A DNA stretch of 16,781 nucleotides from an uncultured Lachnospiraceae bacterium (GTDB lineage: Bacteria > Bacillota > Clostridia > Lachnospirales > Lachnospiraceae). A model generated the notes under the pieces. The model worked only from the letters and a program-made list of their open reading frames with translations, was not told the origin of the DNA and did not search any database. A program made the position numbers and the translations under genes. The stretch's first letter is position 1; every line of letters starts with the position of its first letter. The stretch lies in the NCBI GenBank assembly GCA_902796375.1, contig CADBOW010000137.1:1-16781 (forward strand), given 5' to 3'. This document shows positions 7,227 to 14,411 of this stretch, piece by piece.

Positions 7227-8159
7227 TCATGTACGATCAAACAACTCTGTACTGAAATAACGCTCTCCGGTATCGGGAAGTACGGTTACGATACGCTTTC
7301 CCTTTCCCAGCTGTTTCGCCATCCGAAGAGCAACACATACATTCGTTCCACTGGAGATCCCGCACAGGATCCCCTCCTTCGCCGTCAGCTGTCGGGTGGT
7401 CTCGATCGCTTCTGCATCCGAAACCAGTTCGATCTGCTGGATCAGATCCCGATCCAGGATCGGAGGGATCAGTCCGTCTCCGATACCCATCTGAAGATGG
7501 GAGCCTATGGATCCTCCGGACAGGATCGCCGCATGCTCCGGCTCCGCTGCCCAGATCAGGATCTCCGGATTCGCCTCCTTCAACAGAGTTCCAAGTCCTG
7601 TAATGGTTCCTCCGGTTCCGATCCCGGAACAGAAACCATCGATCCTGCCGTCCACCTGCTCCAGGATCTCACGCCCGGTATGCAGCAAATGAACCTTCAC
7701 ATTCTCCGGATTGGAAAACTGATCCGGCATGAAACACTTCGGGTCCTCCCTGCACATACGTTTCGCGGTTTCGATGCAGCGATCGATACATTCTCCGATA
7801 TTATTGTCATCATGAACCAGCAGAAGCTCCGCTCCATACTGTTTGATCAGCAGCCGACGCTCCTCACTGACGGAATCCGGCATGATGATCACCACATGAT
7901 ATCCTCGTACAGCCCCCACCAGCGCCAGGCCGATGCCCTGATTACCGCTGGTCGGTTCCACTATGGTACTGTCCGGCTTCAGGATCCCGTCCCGCTCCGC
8001 CGCCTCGATCATCTGGAGTGCGGTTCGGGTCTTGATGGATCCGCCGATATTCATTCCCTCGTACTTAACCAGTACCTCCGCATCCTCCGGCCCTGTCAGA
8101 TGATTCAGCCGGATCAGCGGCGTACTACCTATTGCCTCTAAAATGTTATTGCAAACCAT
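7227..8159 (-). CDS. Cysteine synthase family (O-acetylserine sulfhydrylase-like) PLP enzyme
   Basis: 310 residues, normal length for fold-type II cysteine synthases. The PLP lysine is expected at Lys43 in GGSIKTR (39-45), where the classical enzyme has SVKDR. The substrate-binding loop is PTSGNQGIG (69-77), the phosphate-binding loop is GTGGTITG (181-188), and C-terminal GISSGTN and LPDTGERY motifs are present. The reaction would be O-acetylserine (or a related activated serine) plus sulfide to cysteine in the cytosol. The Asp-to-Thr change beside Lys43 and Gln in place of Thr in the SGN loop put it in a divergent clostridial branch, so O-phosphoserine or another acceptor is possible. The start has an AGGAG site 6 nt upstream. 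It has its own promoter and appears monocistronic; no serine acetyltransferase is in the window. Confidence 0.85.
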   Translation of the reverse strand: MVCNNILEAIGSTPLIRLNHLTGPEDAEVLVKYEGMNIGGSIKTRTALQMIEAAERDGILKPDSTIVEPTSGNQGIGLALVGAVRGYHVVIIMPDSVSEERRLLIKQYGAELLLVHDDNNIGECIDRCIETAKRMCREDPKCFMPDQFSNPENVKVHLLHTGREILEQVDGRIDGFCSGIGTGGTITGLGTLLKEANPEILIWAAEPEHAAILSGGSIGSHLQMGIGDGLIPPILDRDLIQQIELVSDAEAIETTRQLTAKEGILCGISSGTNVCVALRMAKQLGKGKRIVTVLPDTGERYFSTELFDRT

Positions 8160-8205
8160 GATATTCTCCTACTGTCTCCGGCCATTCCGCTGCCCGGATC
8201 CTGAG

Positions 8206-8222
8206 CCTGTGCGATGCACAGG
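8206..8222 (-). other. Stem-loop near the 5' end of the cysteine synthase transcript
   Basis: CCTGTGC and GCACAGG form a perfect 7-bp stem around a 3-nt loop. If the promoter at 8235-8263 is used, this hairpin starts within about 6 nt of the transcription start, a position typical of 5' stabilising stems. No T-box or SAM riboswitch core is recognisable in this leader of about 70 nt. Confidence 0.35.
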
Positions 8223-8234
8223 GCACGCATAATC

Positions 8235-8263
8235 ATTGTACCCTTTTCAGGAGAAAGAATCAA
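8235..8263 (-). promoter_or_regulatory. Promoter of the cysteine synthase gene
   Basis: The minus strand has a -35 TTGATT (8258-8263), exactly 17 bp, and a -10 TACAAT (8235-8240). It lies just after the terminator of the DHH gene. Transcription should start near 8228. Confidence 0.65.
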
Positions 8264-8271
8264 CCGGATTT

Positions 8272-8301
8272 AAAAAAGTGCCCGCATTCCGCAGGCACTT
8301 T
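8272..8301 (-). terminator. Intrinsic terminator of the DHH gene
   Basis: On the minus strand AAAGTGCCTGC (8291-8301) pairs over 11 bp with GCGGGCACTTT (8275-8285), with one G-T pair, around a 5-nt loop, and runs into a T-tract. The T-tract is only on the minus strand, so the direction is clear. Confidence 0.88.
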
Positions 8302-8340
8302 CTCAATCGGTTTGGCCCTCGCCCCAAACTCCGATCCGTT

Positions 8341-9267
8341 CTATCTTCCGTTCAGCTTCTCAATGATCGTAGGAAGCTCGCCGTCCACCTTGTCATTATC
8401 CAGCTGACAGGTACCGGCCTTCCGATGTCCGCCACCGCCATAGGACAGACACAGCTCACCGATATCCACGGAGGAATTCCGGTTAATGATCGAACGACCG
8501 ATCATAACAGCCGTATTCTGCTTCCGGAAGCCCCATGCCACATGTACGGACACCTCTACCTCCGGCCAGAGAGCGTAAACCATGAAACGGTTACCCGTAT
8601 AGATCGGATCCTGATCCCGAAGATCGATCACGGCAACCTTATCATGAATGGTGGTGATATCCTTCAGCTGAGCGACAAACTTCTCCTGCTGATCAAAATA
8701 CATATCCACCCGCTCCTTTACATCCGGCAGCTCCAGCACCTGCTTGATGTCATGATCCACACAATAGTCGATCAGCTCCATCATCAGATCGTAATTGGAG
8801 ATCCGGAAATCATGGAAACGTCCCAGTCCGGTACGGGCATCCATAAGGAAATTCATCAGCACCCAGTCTGTAGGATTCAGGATCTCTTCCTTTGTGAAAT
8901 CTGCGCTGTCTCCCTTGTCCACAGCGATCATGATCTCCTCGGAAACCCGCTTGAATCTCTCAGCCCCGCCGTAATAATCATAAACCACCCGGGCCGCAGA
9001 CTTTGCATCCCCGTCAATGATATACTTTCCTTCGTATTCTTCCTTCTTATTTCGAATCAGCTCACTCTCATGGTGATCGAATGCGATCCCAACCCGCTTA
9101 TCAAAAGGCAGGTTTGTGGTGATATCATTTTCGGACAGCTCTATCTTTCCGTCCTGCACATCCTTCGGATGTACAAACTTGATATCCCCGATCAGGTCCA
9201 GCTCCCTCAGGAGCATGGCGCATACCAGTCCATCGAAATCACTTCTTGTAACCAACCGCTTCTTCAT
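8341..9267 (-). CDS. DHH-family phosphoesterase (exopolyphosphatase/oligonucleotidase-like)
   Basis: 308 residues. The DHH metal site is visible: SDFDG (9-13) gives two Asp, FDHH (63-66) is the signature motif, and Asp117/Asp120 in AVDKGD are further candidate ligands. The C-terminal DHHA1-type part ends in GGGGHRKAG (277-285), which binds the substrate phosphate. Relatives hydrolyse polyphosphate, pAp or short oligonucleotides such as pGpG using Mn2+ in the cytosol. The ATG at 9267 is chosen because a GGAGGAGG site lies 8 nt upstream; two other in-frame ATGs (9294 and 9273) are poorly spaced. The gene starts 70 nt after the HD-GYP stop and ends in a strong terminator, so the two may share a transcript. 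The exact substrate is not decidable by eye. Confidence 0.82.
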   Translation of the reverse strand: MKKRLVTRSDFDGLVCAMLLRELDLIGDIKFVHPKDVQDGKIELSENDITTNLPFDKRVGIAFDHHESELIRNKKEEYEGKYIIDGDAKSAARVVYDYYGGAERFKRVSEEIMIAVDKGDSADFTKEEILNPTDWVLMNFLMDARTGLGRFHDFRISNYDLMMELIDYCVDHDIKQVLELPDVKERVDMYFDQQEKFVAQLKDITTIHDKVAVIDLRDQDPIYTGNRFMVYALWPEVEVSVHVAWGFRKQNTAVMIGRSIINRNSSVDIGELCLSYGGGGHRKAGTCQLDNDKVDGELPTIIEKLNGR

Positions 9268-9275
9268 AGTCATGA

Positions 9276-9283
9276 CCTCCTCC
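9276..9283 (-). promoter_or_regulatory. Ribosome binding site that fixes the DHH gene start
   Basis: GGAGGAGG on the minus strand is 8 nt before the ATG at 9267. It is only 2 nt before the ATG at 9273 and lies downstream of the ATG at 9294. This supports a protein beginning MKKRLVTRSDFDG. Confidence 0.75.
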
Positions 9284-9303
9284 AAAGACCCCATTACCCT
9301 TTG

Positions 9304-9332
9304 ATGTTACCACAATTCTGTCTATCCGTCCA
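9304..9332 (-). promoter_or_regulatory. Possible promoter of the DHH gene
   Basis: TGGACG (9327-9332), 17 bp, then TAACAT (9304-9309) preceded by TGG, an extended -10 form. Each hexamer is only a moderate match. It would let the DHH gene be expressed apart from the HD-GYP gene. Confidence 0.3.
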
Positions 9333-9337
9333 GCAGA

Positions 9338-11449
9338 TTACTTACCGTTGTCCTGAGCACGAAGCGTCTCCGTTTGTCCCTTCGTCACACGATATACAGT
9401 AAAATGCTCCGCCACCTGTCGTACCTCATCCTGCGCCGAAAGAAATGCCTCCGCCACCTTCGGATCAAAATGCGTTCCCGCATCCTTCCGGATGATCTCC
9501 AGCGCATCCTCAAATGTAAATGCCTTCTTATAACAACGCTCCGATACCAGTGCGTCAAATACGTCCGCTACTGCCATGATCCGGGCCGAAAGCGGGATCT
9601 CCTCTCCGGAGAGACCATGGGGATATCCCTTTCCGTTCCATTTCTCATGATGATACTCCGCAAGATTCTTGGCCTCTTTCAGATAAGCCGAATCCGGTAC
9701 CGTGGTGATGACCTGGTCCAGAATATCCGCTCCGGCCGTCGTATGCGTCTTCATTTTCTCGAATTCCTCTTCCGTCAGCTTGCCCGGCTTGTTCAGGATC
9801 ACGTCGGATACCGCGATCTTGCCGATATCATGCAGCGGCGCGGAATTCTCCACATCATACATAAATTCATCCGTCAGCTGATCCGTATAATACCCCAGCC
9901 GCTTCAGATTCTCCATAATGATCCGTGTATAGGCCGCCGTCTTCCGGACATGATCTCCGGTGCTCTCATCCCGGCTCTCCACCATATCCGCCAGCACCAT
10001 GATGAGTGCATTCTGCATCCGGGAAATGGTTTCCGTCTTCGTCCTCAGTACGCTTACGTAGTGCTCACTGTCCTCCGTGGTCTTCGACAGTGCCTGATAC
10101 ATATTTTCAATCTCATCGCCGGTATGGATATCCAGCTTCCGGATCCGCTCCACGTTGTCTTCAAAGGACTCTTCGTCCTCATAGGCAAATTTGCTGGCGC
10201 TGATGGCCATGGTGTTGATGGGCAGTATGATATTATAATCGGAGATCCACATGGCAACCGCCAGTGATAAAATGAAGAAGCCCACGAACAGAAGGATCAG
10301 CTTCGTCAGGAAATCCGTCTCATTTCGATAGATCATCGACACGGATATATCGGCGCCTGCATAACATACCGTAACACCCTCTGAATTTTTGACCGGCGTA
10401 AGAACCGTGATCAAACGTCCCCAGCGATCGTTCGTCTCCAGAGGTTCGATTTCCTCACCGGCCATCAGCTCTGTCCGACAGCCGTCATAATCCTCTCCGA
10501 TCTCCGTAACAAAGCCCGGCGGATCTCCCGGATACTCCTCCGTATCCACATCAAATACCACGTGGAAGCCGTCTTCTCTCACTGCGTACACATAAATGAA
10601 TTCAATGCCGGGGTTGCTTTCCCTTACATTGATCAGCCTCCGTTTTATTTCCATATACCCGGGGGCAGCCTCCCCCTTCTCCAGGTATTCACCGATCATA
10701 TCCGGATCGATCATATTAGCGACCATCTGGCTGGTACCCTTTGCAAAATCCGTATTTTCCCTCTGGGTATAATCCCGATATAAAAATGCACTGATCAGCA
10801 GTGCCGCAAAACCCATGACCACAAATACCAGGATCAGCAGCAGGAGCAGCTTTGTCCGAAGCGACATCTTCCGATTCTTACCCCGTTTCACCGCACGGTT
10901 TTCCTCATCCGTCAGAGGCTTCTGCTGCCATCCGCGGAATTCCAGAAAACTCCGGAATTTCTTCGGAAGGATCAGTAAAATAATTGCCAGAATAAGGATC
11001 GTGATCCCCTTATCCGCCAGCTCGATCACAAAACTATCCCAGATGGTTTCAGCAGTCAGCGGATCCTTCATCACAATGGTGATCACTATCCAGTAAAGCG
11101 TATCCATGATACTGAGTATGAGGATCAGCCCCGGAAATCCCAGAGGCTTCTTCAGAAATCCTTTTTTTGCAAACAGGTAGGTGATCAGCGCAATCAGCGC
11201 ATTGATTACGACATAATACAGGGCCTCCGTATCGGTGATGCCCTTCATAAGATTTGTGAAAAGACCCACAATAATACCCGGTAGGTACCCACATATCGAT
11301 GCAGATATCACGGTACCTACCGAATCCATGTAGAGCGGCAGATCAAAAGCCGTCATCAAACGGGAACCGCCCAGATTGATCAGTATACAAATGATACAGA
11401 CCAACAACATTTTTGGTGTTTGTCTTTTGTAGATTACATTATCATTCAT
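9338..11449 (-). CDS. Membrane HD-GYP phosphodiesterase with ECF-S-like sensor domain
   Basis: 703 residues. Residues 12-162 hold about five membrane helices and the pattern DSVGT...GYLPGIIVGLFTNL (42-67), like substrate-binding S-components of ECF vitamin transporters. After a basic linker, a helix (200-222) leads to an extracellular Cache-like region (about 225-378, with YVYAVREDG and a Pro/Gly-rich loop), a helix (382-404), a HAMP-like segment (about 405-460) and an HD-GYP domain (470-680). The catalytic motifs are intact: GDH (498-500), HD (540-541), His569, HHEKWNGKGYP (600-610) and ADVFDAL with Asp629. It should degrade c-di-GMP to pGpG or GMP at the inner face of the membrane. The ribosome binding site is weak (GGCGGA), so expression may be low. 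The sensed ligand is unknown. Confidence 0.9.
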   Translation of the reverse strand: MNDNVIYKRQTPKMLLVCIICILINLGGSRLMTAFDLPLYMDSVGTVISASICGYLPGIIVGLFTNLMKGITDTEALYYVVINALIALITYLFAKKGFLKKPLGFPGLILILSIMDTLYWIVITIVMKDPLTAETIWDSFVIELADKGITILILAIILLILPKKFRSFLEFRGWQQKPLTDEENRAVKRGKNRKMSLRTKLLLLLILVFVVMGFAALLISAFLYRDYTQRENTDFAKGTSQMVANMIDPDMIGEYLEKGEAAPGYMEIKRRLINVRESNPGIEFIYVYAVREDGFHVVFDVDTEEYPGDPPGFVTEIGEDYDGCRTELMAGEEIEPLETNDRWGRLITVLTPVKNSEGVTVCYAGADISVSMIYRNETDFLTKLILLFVGFFILSLAVAMWISDYNIILPINTMAISASKFAYEDEESFEDNVERIRKLDIHTGDEIENMYQALSKTTEDSEHYVSVLRTKTETISRMQNALIMVLADMVESRDESTGDHVRKTAAYTRIIMENLKRLGYYTDQLTDEFMYDVENSAPLHDIGKIAVSDVILNKPGKLTEEEFEKMKTHTTAGADILDQVITTVPDSAYLKEAKNLAEYHHEKWNGKGYPHGLSGEEIPLSARIMAVADVFDALVSERCYKKAFTFEDALEIIRKDAGTHFDPKVAEAFLSAQDEVRQVAEHFTVYRVTKGQTETLRAQDNGK

Positions 11450-11490
11450 ATCCGCCGGAACAAATCATTTACTCCCATTTTCTGTAATAG

Positions 11491-11499
11491 AGTATAGCA
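11491..11499 (-). promoter_or_regulatory. Extended -10 promoter of the HD-GYP gene
   Basis: TGCTATACT on the minus strand is an extended -10 (TGn plus TATACT, five of six bases). Transcription would start near 11484, about 35 nt before the ATG. The -35 region is poor. It falls between the lemA stop and the HD-GYP start, where no clear terminator was found. Confidence 0.5.
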
Positions 11500-11532
11500 G
11501 AATTCAGCGCGGAATGAAACCCTGATCCGAAG

Positions 11533-12078
11533 TTAAAAGTTCATTTTTACATCCTGACGCCTTACATCGTCAGCCACGAAGAATTCCTTCTTAACTGCAC
11601 CGAGGCTCCCTGCAACCATGCTGCTGGGGAAGGTAACAAGCTTCGTATTGTAGGCCGTTACATTTGCGTTATACAAACGACGGGATGCCTGCAGATGCTC
11701 TTCCACATCGGCGATGGTCCTCTGAAGCTCCACGAAATTCTGGCTGGAACGAAGCTCCGGATAATTCTCTGCCAGGAGTCGGATCTGTCCGGACAGAAGA
11801 TCCATCCGTCCGTTTACAGCCTGACGATCCGCCATGGACATACCGCTTCTCAGCTGAACGATCTCCGTCAGCGTTTCACGCTCATGTCTCTGGTATCCCT
11901 TTACAACATCTACCATTTTTGTCAGAACATCGTAGCGCTTTGTAAGTGCCACATCGATTCCCGACAAGGCCTCATCACATTTTATTGAAGCCACCTTAAT
12001 TCCATTGGACATCGCGATCCAGCTGATCACAAAGATCAGGATCAGACCAACAATACCACCAACTACTGCCCAGATCAT
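11533..12078 (-). CDS. lemA: LemA family membrane protein
   Basis: 181 residues, typical LemA size. One N-terminal helix (about 3-23) is followed by a helical-bundle domain with the family pattern: ALTKRYDVLTKMVDVVKGY (44-62), HERETLTEI, ENYPELRSSQNFVELQ (104-119) and RRLYNANVTAYNT (138-150). LemA proteins are widespread envelope proteins of uncertain function, often beside DUF3137 or TPM-domain proteins, as here. The start is preceded by a perfect AAAGGAGG 8 nt upstream. It follows the DUF3137 gene by 60 nt, so the two are probably co-transcribed. No clear terminator follows. Confidence 0.93.
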   Translation of the reverse strand: MIWAVVGGIVGLILIFVISWIAMSNGIKVASIKCDEALSGIDVALTKRYDVLTKMVDVVKGYQRHERETLTEIVQLRSGMSMADRQAVNGRMDLLSGQIRLLAENYPELRSSQNFVELQRTIADVEEHLQASRRLYNANVTAYNTKLVTFPSSMVAGSLGAVKKEFFVADDVRRQDVKMNF

Positions 12079-12138
12079 AATTCATTCCTCCTTTACCATA
12101 TCAATCCATGATCCATGGTTCATACCGATGAAGCGCAT

Positions 12139-13296
12139 CTACTGCGGAATGCAGTTCAGTATCTGGATCAGTTCCTCGATCACAGCTACATCCTGCTCCA
12201 TCCGACGCTTCTCCTCCGGATATACGATGGGCTTCCTGAGATTCGCATCAAAGGAATCCATATTTGTATTCAGACCCACCATCAGGTATCCGCTGTCAAA
12301 TACCATCGTGATGCCTCCATACTTGTTCTTCAGTGCCTGGATCCGTTCCATCATCTGCGGAGTCAGGATGTAAAATGCATCGTGCTCCGACATGGCCTTC
12401 ACCTTGAACTGCTTATTGAAACCTACGCTCTCCAGTTGCAGCTTTCTGTTCTGGACTCCGGATGCGGGCTGTCCCGCATACAGGAAATTTGATGAGAAGA
12501 TCTGAACCGCAGAGCTTCTCTTGGTCGGATATTCAAAACAGAACATTCGTCCGCGGAAATAAGTCGTTGTATGTGAACTCCTTCCGCTGCTGGTATGATA
12601 CTGGATCGTCACATCCGCCTGCTGGAACCGGATCCCCCGGTAAACTGCATTGATGTAATCCTCCGAATAATACCGGTTTCCGAGCTTGCATATGCCGGAG
12701 CTCTTGATCAGCATCTGATCCATTCCCTGTTCCCAGTTGTAATATACATCCTGGAAATGCTCCTGCAACATCTGCCGTACGAAGGTTTCCTTGTACAGCA
12801 TTTTCAGCCGTTTCTGCAGGTTTCCGCCCTTCATCAGAAGGAATAAACCTAAAACGCATACAACTATGATGATCGGGAATAATGCTCCGATCCCCGGGGT
12901 CATCCTGCCTATAATGGCAAAAACTAAAATTCCGACCATCATAATGACCATCCAGATATACCGGGAATTGATCTTCTTGCGAAGCTCCTCCATTTCCTGC
13001 ATGGTAGCGGCAATGCCCTGCGAATTCACAGGCGTTCCGCCCTGTCCCGCTCCCGGTATCCCGCCCGGATACTGTCCCGGTGCTGCTCCGGGATACCGTG
13101 GTGGCATCCCGCCTGCTCCCGGCATTCCGCCAGGATACCGTCCCGGTACTGCTCCGGGATACTGCTGTGGCATCCCACGCGGTGGCGTTCCGCCTGGCTG
13201 TCCCAAGCCATTGTTTTCGTCCAGGATCAGCGAATATTTACTTCGATCATATATGTTCGGGCCCTGACCCGTTCCATATGGACCTGTTCCGCTCAT
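12139..13296 (-). CDS. DUF3137-like membrane protein with Pro/Gly-rich N-terminus
   Basis: 385 residues. Residues 33-90 are Pro/Gly-rich and contain two 22-residue tandem units (46-67 and 68-89, each starting YPGA and holding a QYPGG or RYPGG motif). Two membrane helices follow (about 113-131 and 138-155). The soluble C-terminal part (165-385) matches the DUF3137 pattern: EDYINAVYRGIRF (212-224), TTTYFRGRMFCFEY (243-256), FNKQFKVKAMSEHDAFYILTP (293-313) with MMERI. The function of DUF3137 is unknown, but it is often found next to LemA. The start has only a weak site (AGAAG); a 35-codon frame with a better ribosome binding site overlaps it from upstream. The N-terminal repeat probably varies in length between strains. 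Domain assignment is from memory of the pattern. Confidence 0.8.
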   Translation of the reverse strand: MSGTGPYGTGQGPNIYDRSKYSLILDENNGLGQPGGTPPRGMPQQYPGAVPGRYPGGMPGAGGMPPRYPGAAPGQYPGGIPGAGQGGTPVNSQGIAATMQEMEELRKKINSRYIWMVIMMVGILVFAIIGRMTPGIGALFPIIIVVCVLGLFLLMKGGNLQKRLKMLYKETFVRQMLQEHFQDVYYNWEQGMDQMLIKSSGICKLGNRYYSEDYINAVYRGIRFQQADVTIQYHTSSGRSSHTTTYFRGRMFCFEYPTKRSSAVQIFSSNFLYAGQPASGVQNRKLQLESVGFNKQFKVKAMSEHDAFYILTPQMMERIQALKNKYGGITMVFDSGYLMVGLNTNMDSFDANLRKPIVYPEEKRRMEQDVAVIEELIQILNCIPQ

Positions 13297-13425
13297 GGTT
13301 TCTTCTCACATTTCCTTCGGATCCCTTTCCGGGTGATACCGGTTCCGGTTCCATTTTCGTGAGCCTCCGTATGAATATAAACTTACACGATATTACTTCT
13401 TCTGTAAAGAGGAAGGTTCCCATAT

Positions 13426-13443
13426 TGAACGATAATTCGTTCA
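13426..13443. promoter_or_regulatory. Palindrome upstream of the DUF3137-like gene, candidate operator
   Basis: TGAACGATAATTCGTTCA is a 7-4-7 perfect inverted repeat in the gap between the zinc-ribbon gene terminator and the DUF3137-like gene. A poor -35/-10 pair (TTGGAT, 18 bp, TATGGG) would place it inside the spacer. It shares its TGAA...TTCA ends with the palindrome at 14284-14297. Confidence 0.35.
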
Positions 13444-13478
13444 TCCAATAAACGTTATAATTACACATAAAACTGCGA

Positions 13479-13502
13479 AAGCACCGCCATCTGACGGTGC
13501 TT
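13479..13502 (-). terminator. Probable intrinsic terminator of the zinc-ribbon protein gene
   Basis: AAGCACCGTC (13493-13502, minus strand) pairs with GGCGGTGCTT (13479-13488) over 10 bp with one G-T pair and a 4-nt loop. The downstream tract TTCGCAGTTTTA is only moderately T-rich. It lies 22 nt after the stop codon. Confidence 0.6.
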
Positions 13503-13524
13503 CCATATGGATTCTACAATATGA

Positions 13525-14232
13525 CTAGTCCCAATACTCTTCATGCTTAACCATCTTCATGATCGGACGTACCAACAGAAGCGCGATCGCGATCAGGCAG
13601 AGATAGAAGCACAGTCCATAGTGTGCTCCGACCCTGACACTGGTGCGGATCAGGCTGTTGAAAATGACCAGAAGGAACAGGATCAGCACGAATGCCGGAA
13701 TATAGAACTGAGAAAACGGCAGTCTCTTGTATGCTGCAACTACTGATGCCAGTCCGCCTTTTCCGGACGAGAATTCAACGATAATCGTCCATACCATTGT
13801 GACAAAGAAGAAAAATGCCCACAGCTTCAGGACACCACCATCACTCGCAAAAAGACCTGCCCCGATCCCAAATGCAGATACCCAGGCGGGAAGCCAAGCT
13901 ACCAGGAACAGGAAGAATACAGCTATACAGGTGCAGATCCTAAGTGGATCCGACTTCATCGTATCTACAAAGCCGGTGTTCATCCCCGGCGTTCCGATGT
14001 TCTGCTGCTGCTGGAAACCATTCGGCTGCTGTCCGGGCTGCTGTCCCGGCTGCTGATACTGCATTCCCGGCTGTTGTCCGGGCTGCTGATACTGCATCCC
14101 CGGCTGCTGTCCGGGCTGCTGATACTGCATCCCCGGCTGCTGTCCGGGCTGTTGCTGAGTTACTGGCATGCCGCAGGTCGGACAGAAGCTTGTGCCCTCC
14201 GCCAGCGGTGCGTTACAATTTGGACAATTCAT
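13525..14232 (-). CDS. Zinc-ribbon membrane protein with QQPG repeats
   Basis: 235 residues. The N-terminus is a four-cysteine zinc ribbon (Cys3, Cys6, Cys17, Cys20; CPNC and CPTC). Residues 27-70 contain three exact 11-residue repeats of QQPGQQPGMQY plus a partial fourth. About four hydrophobic segments follow (roughly 98-118, 134-153, 176-195, 203-223), ending in a charged tail. The zinc ribbon and repeat are presumably cytoplasmic. The start at 14232 is chosen because AGGAGGG lies 5 nt upstream and the zinc ribbon begins at once; the open frame extends 35 codons further upstream, but with no ribosome binding site and AT-rich regulatory-looking DNA. No known function. It sits between a two-TM Pro/Gln-rich protein and the DUF3137-like gene. 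Confidence 0.82.
   Translation of the reverse strand: MNCPNCNAPLAEGTSFCPTCGMPVTQQQPGQQPGMQYQQPGQQPGMQYQQPGQQPGMQYQQPGQQPGQQPNGFQQQQNIGTPGMNTGFVDTMKSDPLRICTCIAVFFLFLVAWLPAWVSAFGIGAGLFASDGGVLKLWAFFFFVTMVWTIIVEFSSGKGGLASVVAAYKRLPFSQFYIPAFVLILFLLVIFNSLIRTSVRVGAHYGLCFYLCLIAIALLLVRPIMKMVKHEEYWD
14023..14154. repeat. 33-bp in-frame tandem repeats in the zinc-ribbon gene
   Basis: Three units at 14056-14088, 14089-14121 and 14122-14154 differ at only one to two positions and encode identical 11-residue peptides; a diverged partial unit continues to 14023. Near-identity at third codon positions points to recent copying by slippage, so copy number is probably variable. Confidence 0.9.
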
Positions 14233-14283
14233 GTTAACCCTCCTGATAGATTTGACCAATAAACCATCATTTACCACTGAATA

Positions 14284-14297
14284 TGAATAATTATTCA
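14284..14297. promoter_or_regulatory. Perfect 14-bp palindrome upstream of the zinc-ribbon gene, candidate operator
   Basis: TGAATAATTATTCA reads the same on both strands. A weak promoter (TTGCAA at 14332-14337, 17 bp, TAATTT at 14309-14314 with an upstream TG) would put the palindrome just past the transcription start, where a bound repressor would block initiation or elongation. Confidence 0.35.
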
Positions 14298-14359
14298 CAT
14301 ACACTATTAAATTAACATAAATCCCATCAGATTGCAATTATTAGCTTTCTAAAATTTAA

Positions 14360-14399
14360 GAAAATTAAGAAAACCGGATGCCTGTTTCAGACATCCGGT
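14360..14399 (-). terminator. Intrinsic terminator of the two-TM Pro/Gln-tail gene
   Basis: ACCGGATGTCTG (14388-14399, minus strand) pairs over 12 bp (one G-T) with CAGGCATCCGGT (14373-14384) around a 3-nt loop, and runs into TTTTCTTAATTTTC. It lies 12 nt after the stop codon. Confidence 0.85.
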
Positions 14400-14411
14400 C
14401 GCTGCTTCCAT

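Noticed and set aside
6857..7260. Overlapping plus-strand open frames of about 100 and 124 codons
   Set aside because: They arise because the plus-strand 13-bp repeat unit contains no stop codon in most frames. They have no ribosome binding site, no recognisable domain, and oppose every other gene.
8160..8234. T-box or SAM riboswitch in the cysteine synthase leader
   Set aside because: The leader is only about 70 nt and lacks the T-box AGGGUGGNACC core or a SAM aptamer. Only a simple hairpin is present.
11426..11473. 8-codon upstream frame overlapping the HD-GYP start
   Set aside because: An ATG follows GGGAG by only 3 nt, too close for efficient initiation, and so short a frame is likely by chance.
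14233..14337. 35-codon N-terminal extension of the zinc-ribbon protein
   Set aside because: The region is AT-rich, holds a perfect palindrome and a possible promoter, and has no ribosome binding site, whereas the internal ATG at 14232 has AGGAGGG 5 nt upstream and begins the zinc ribbon.
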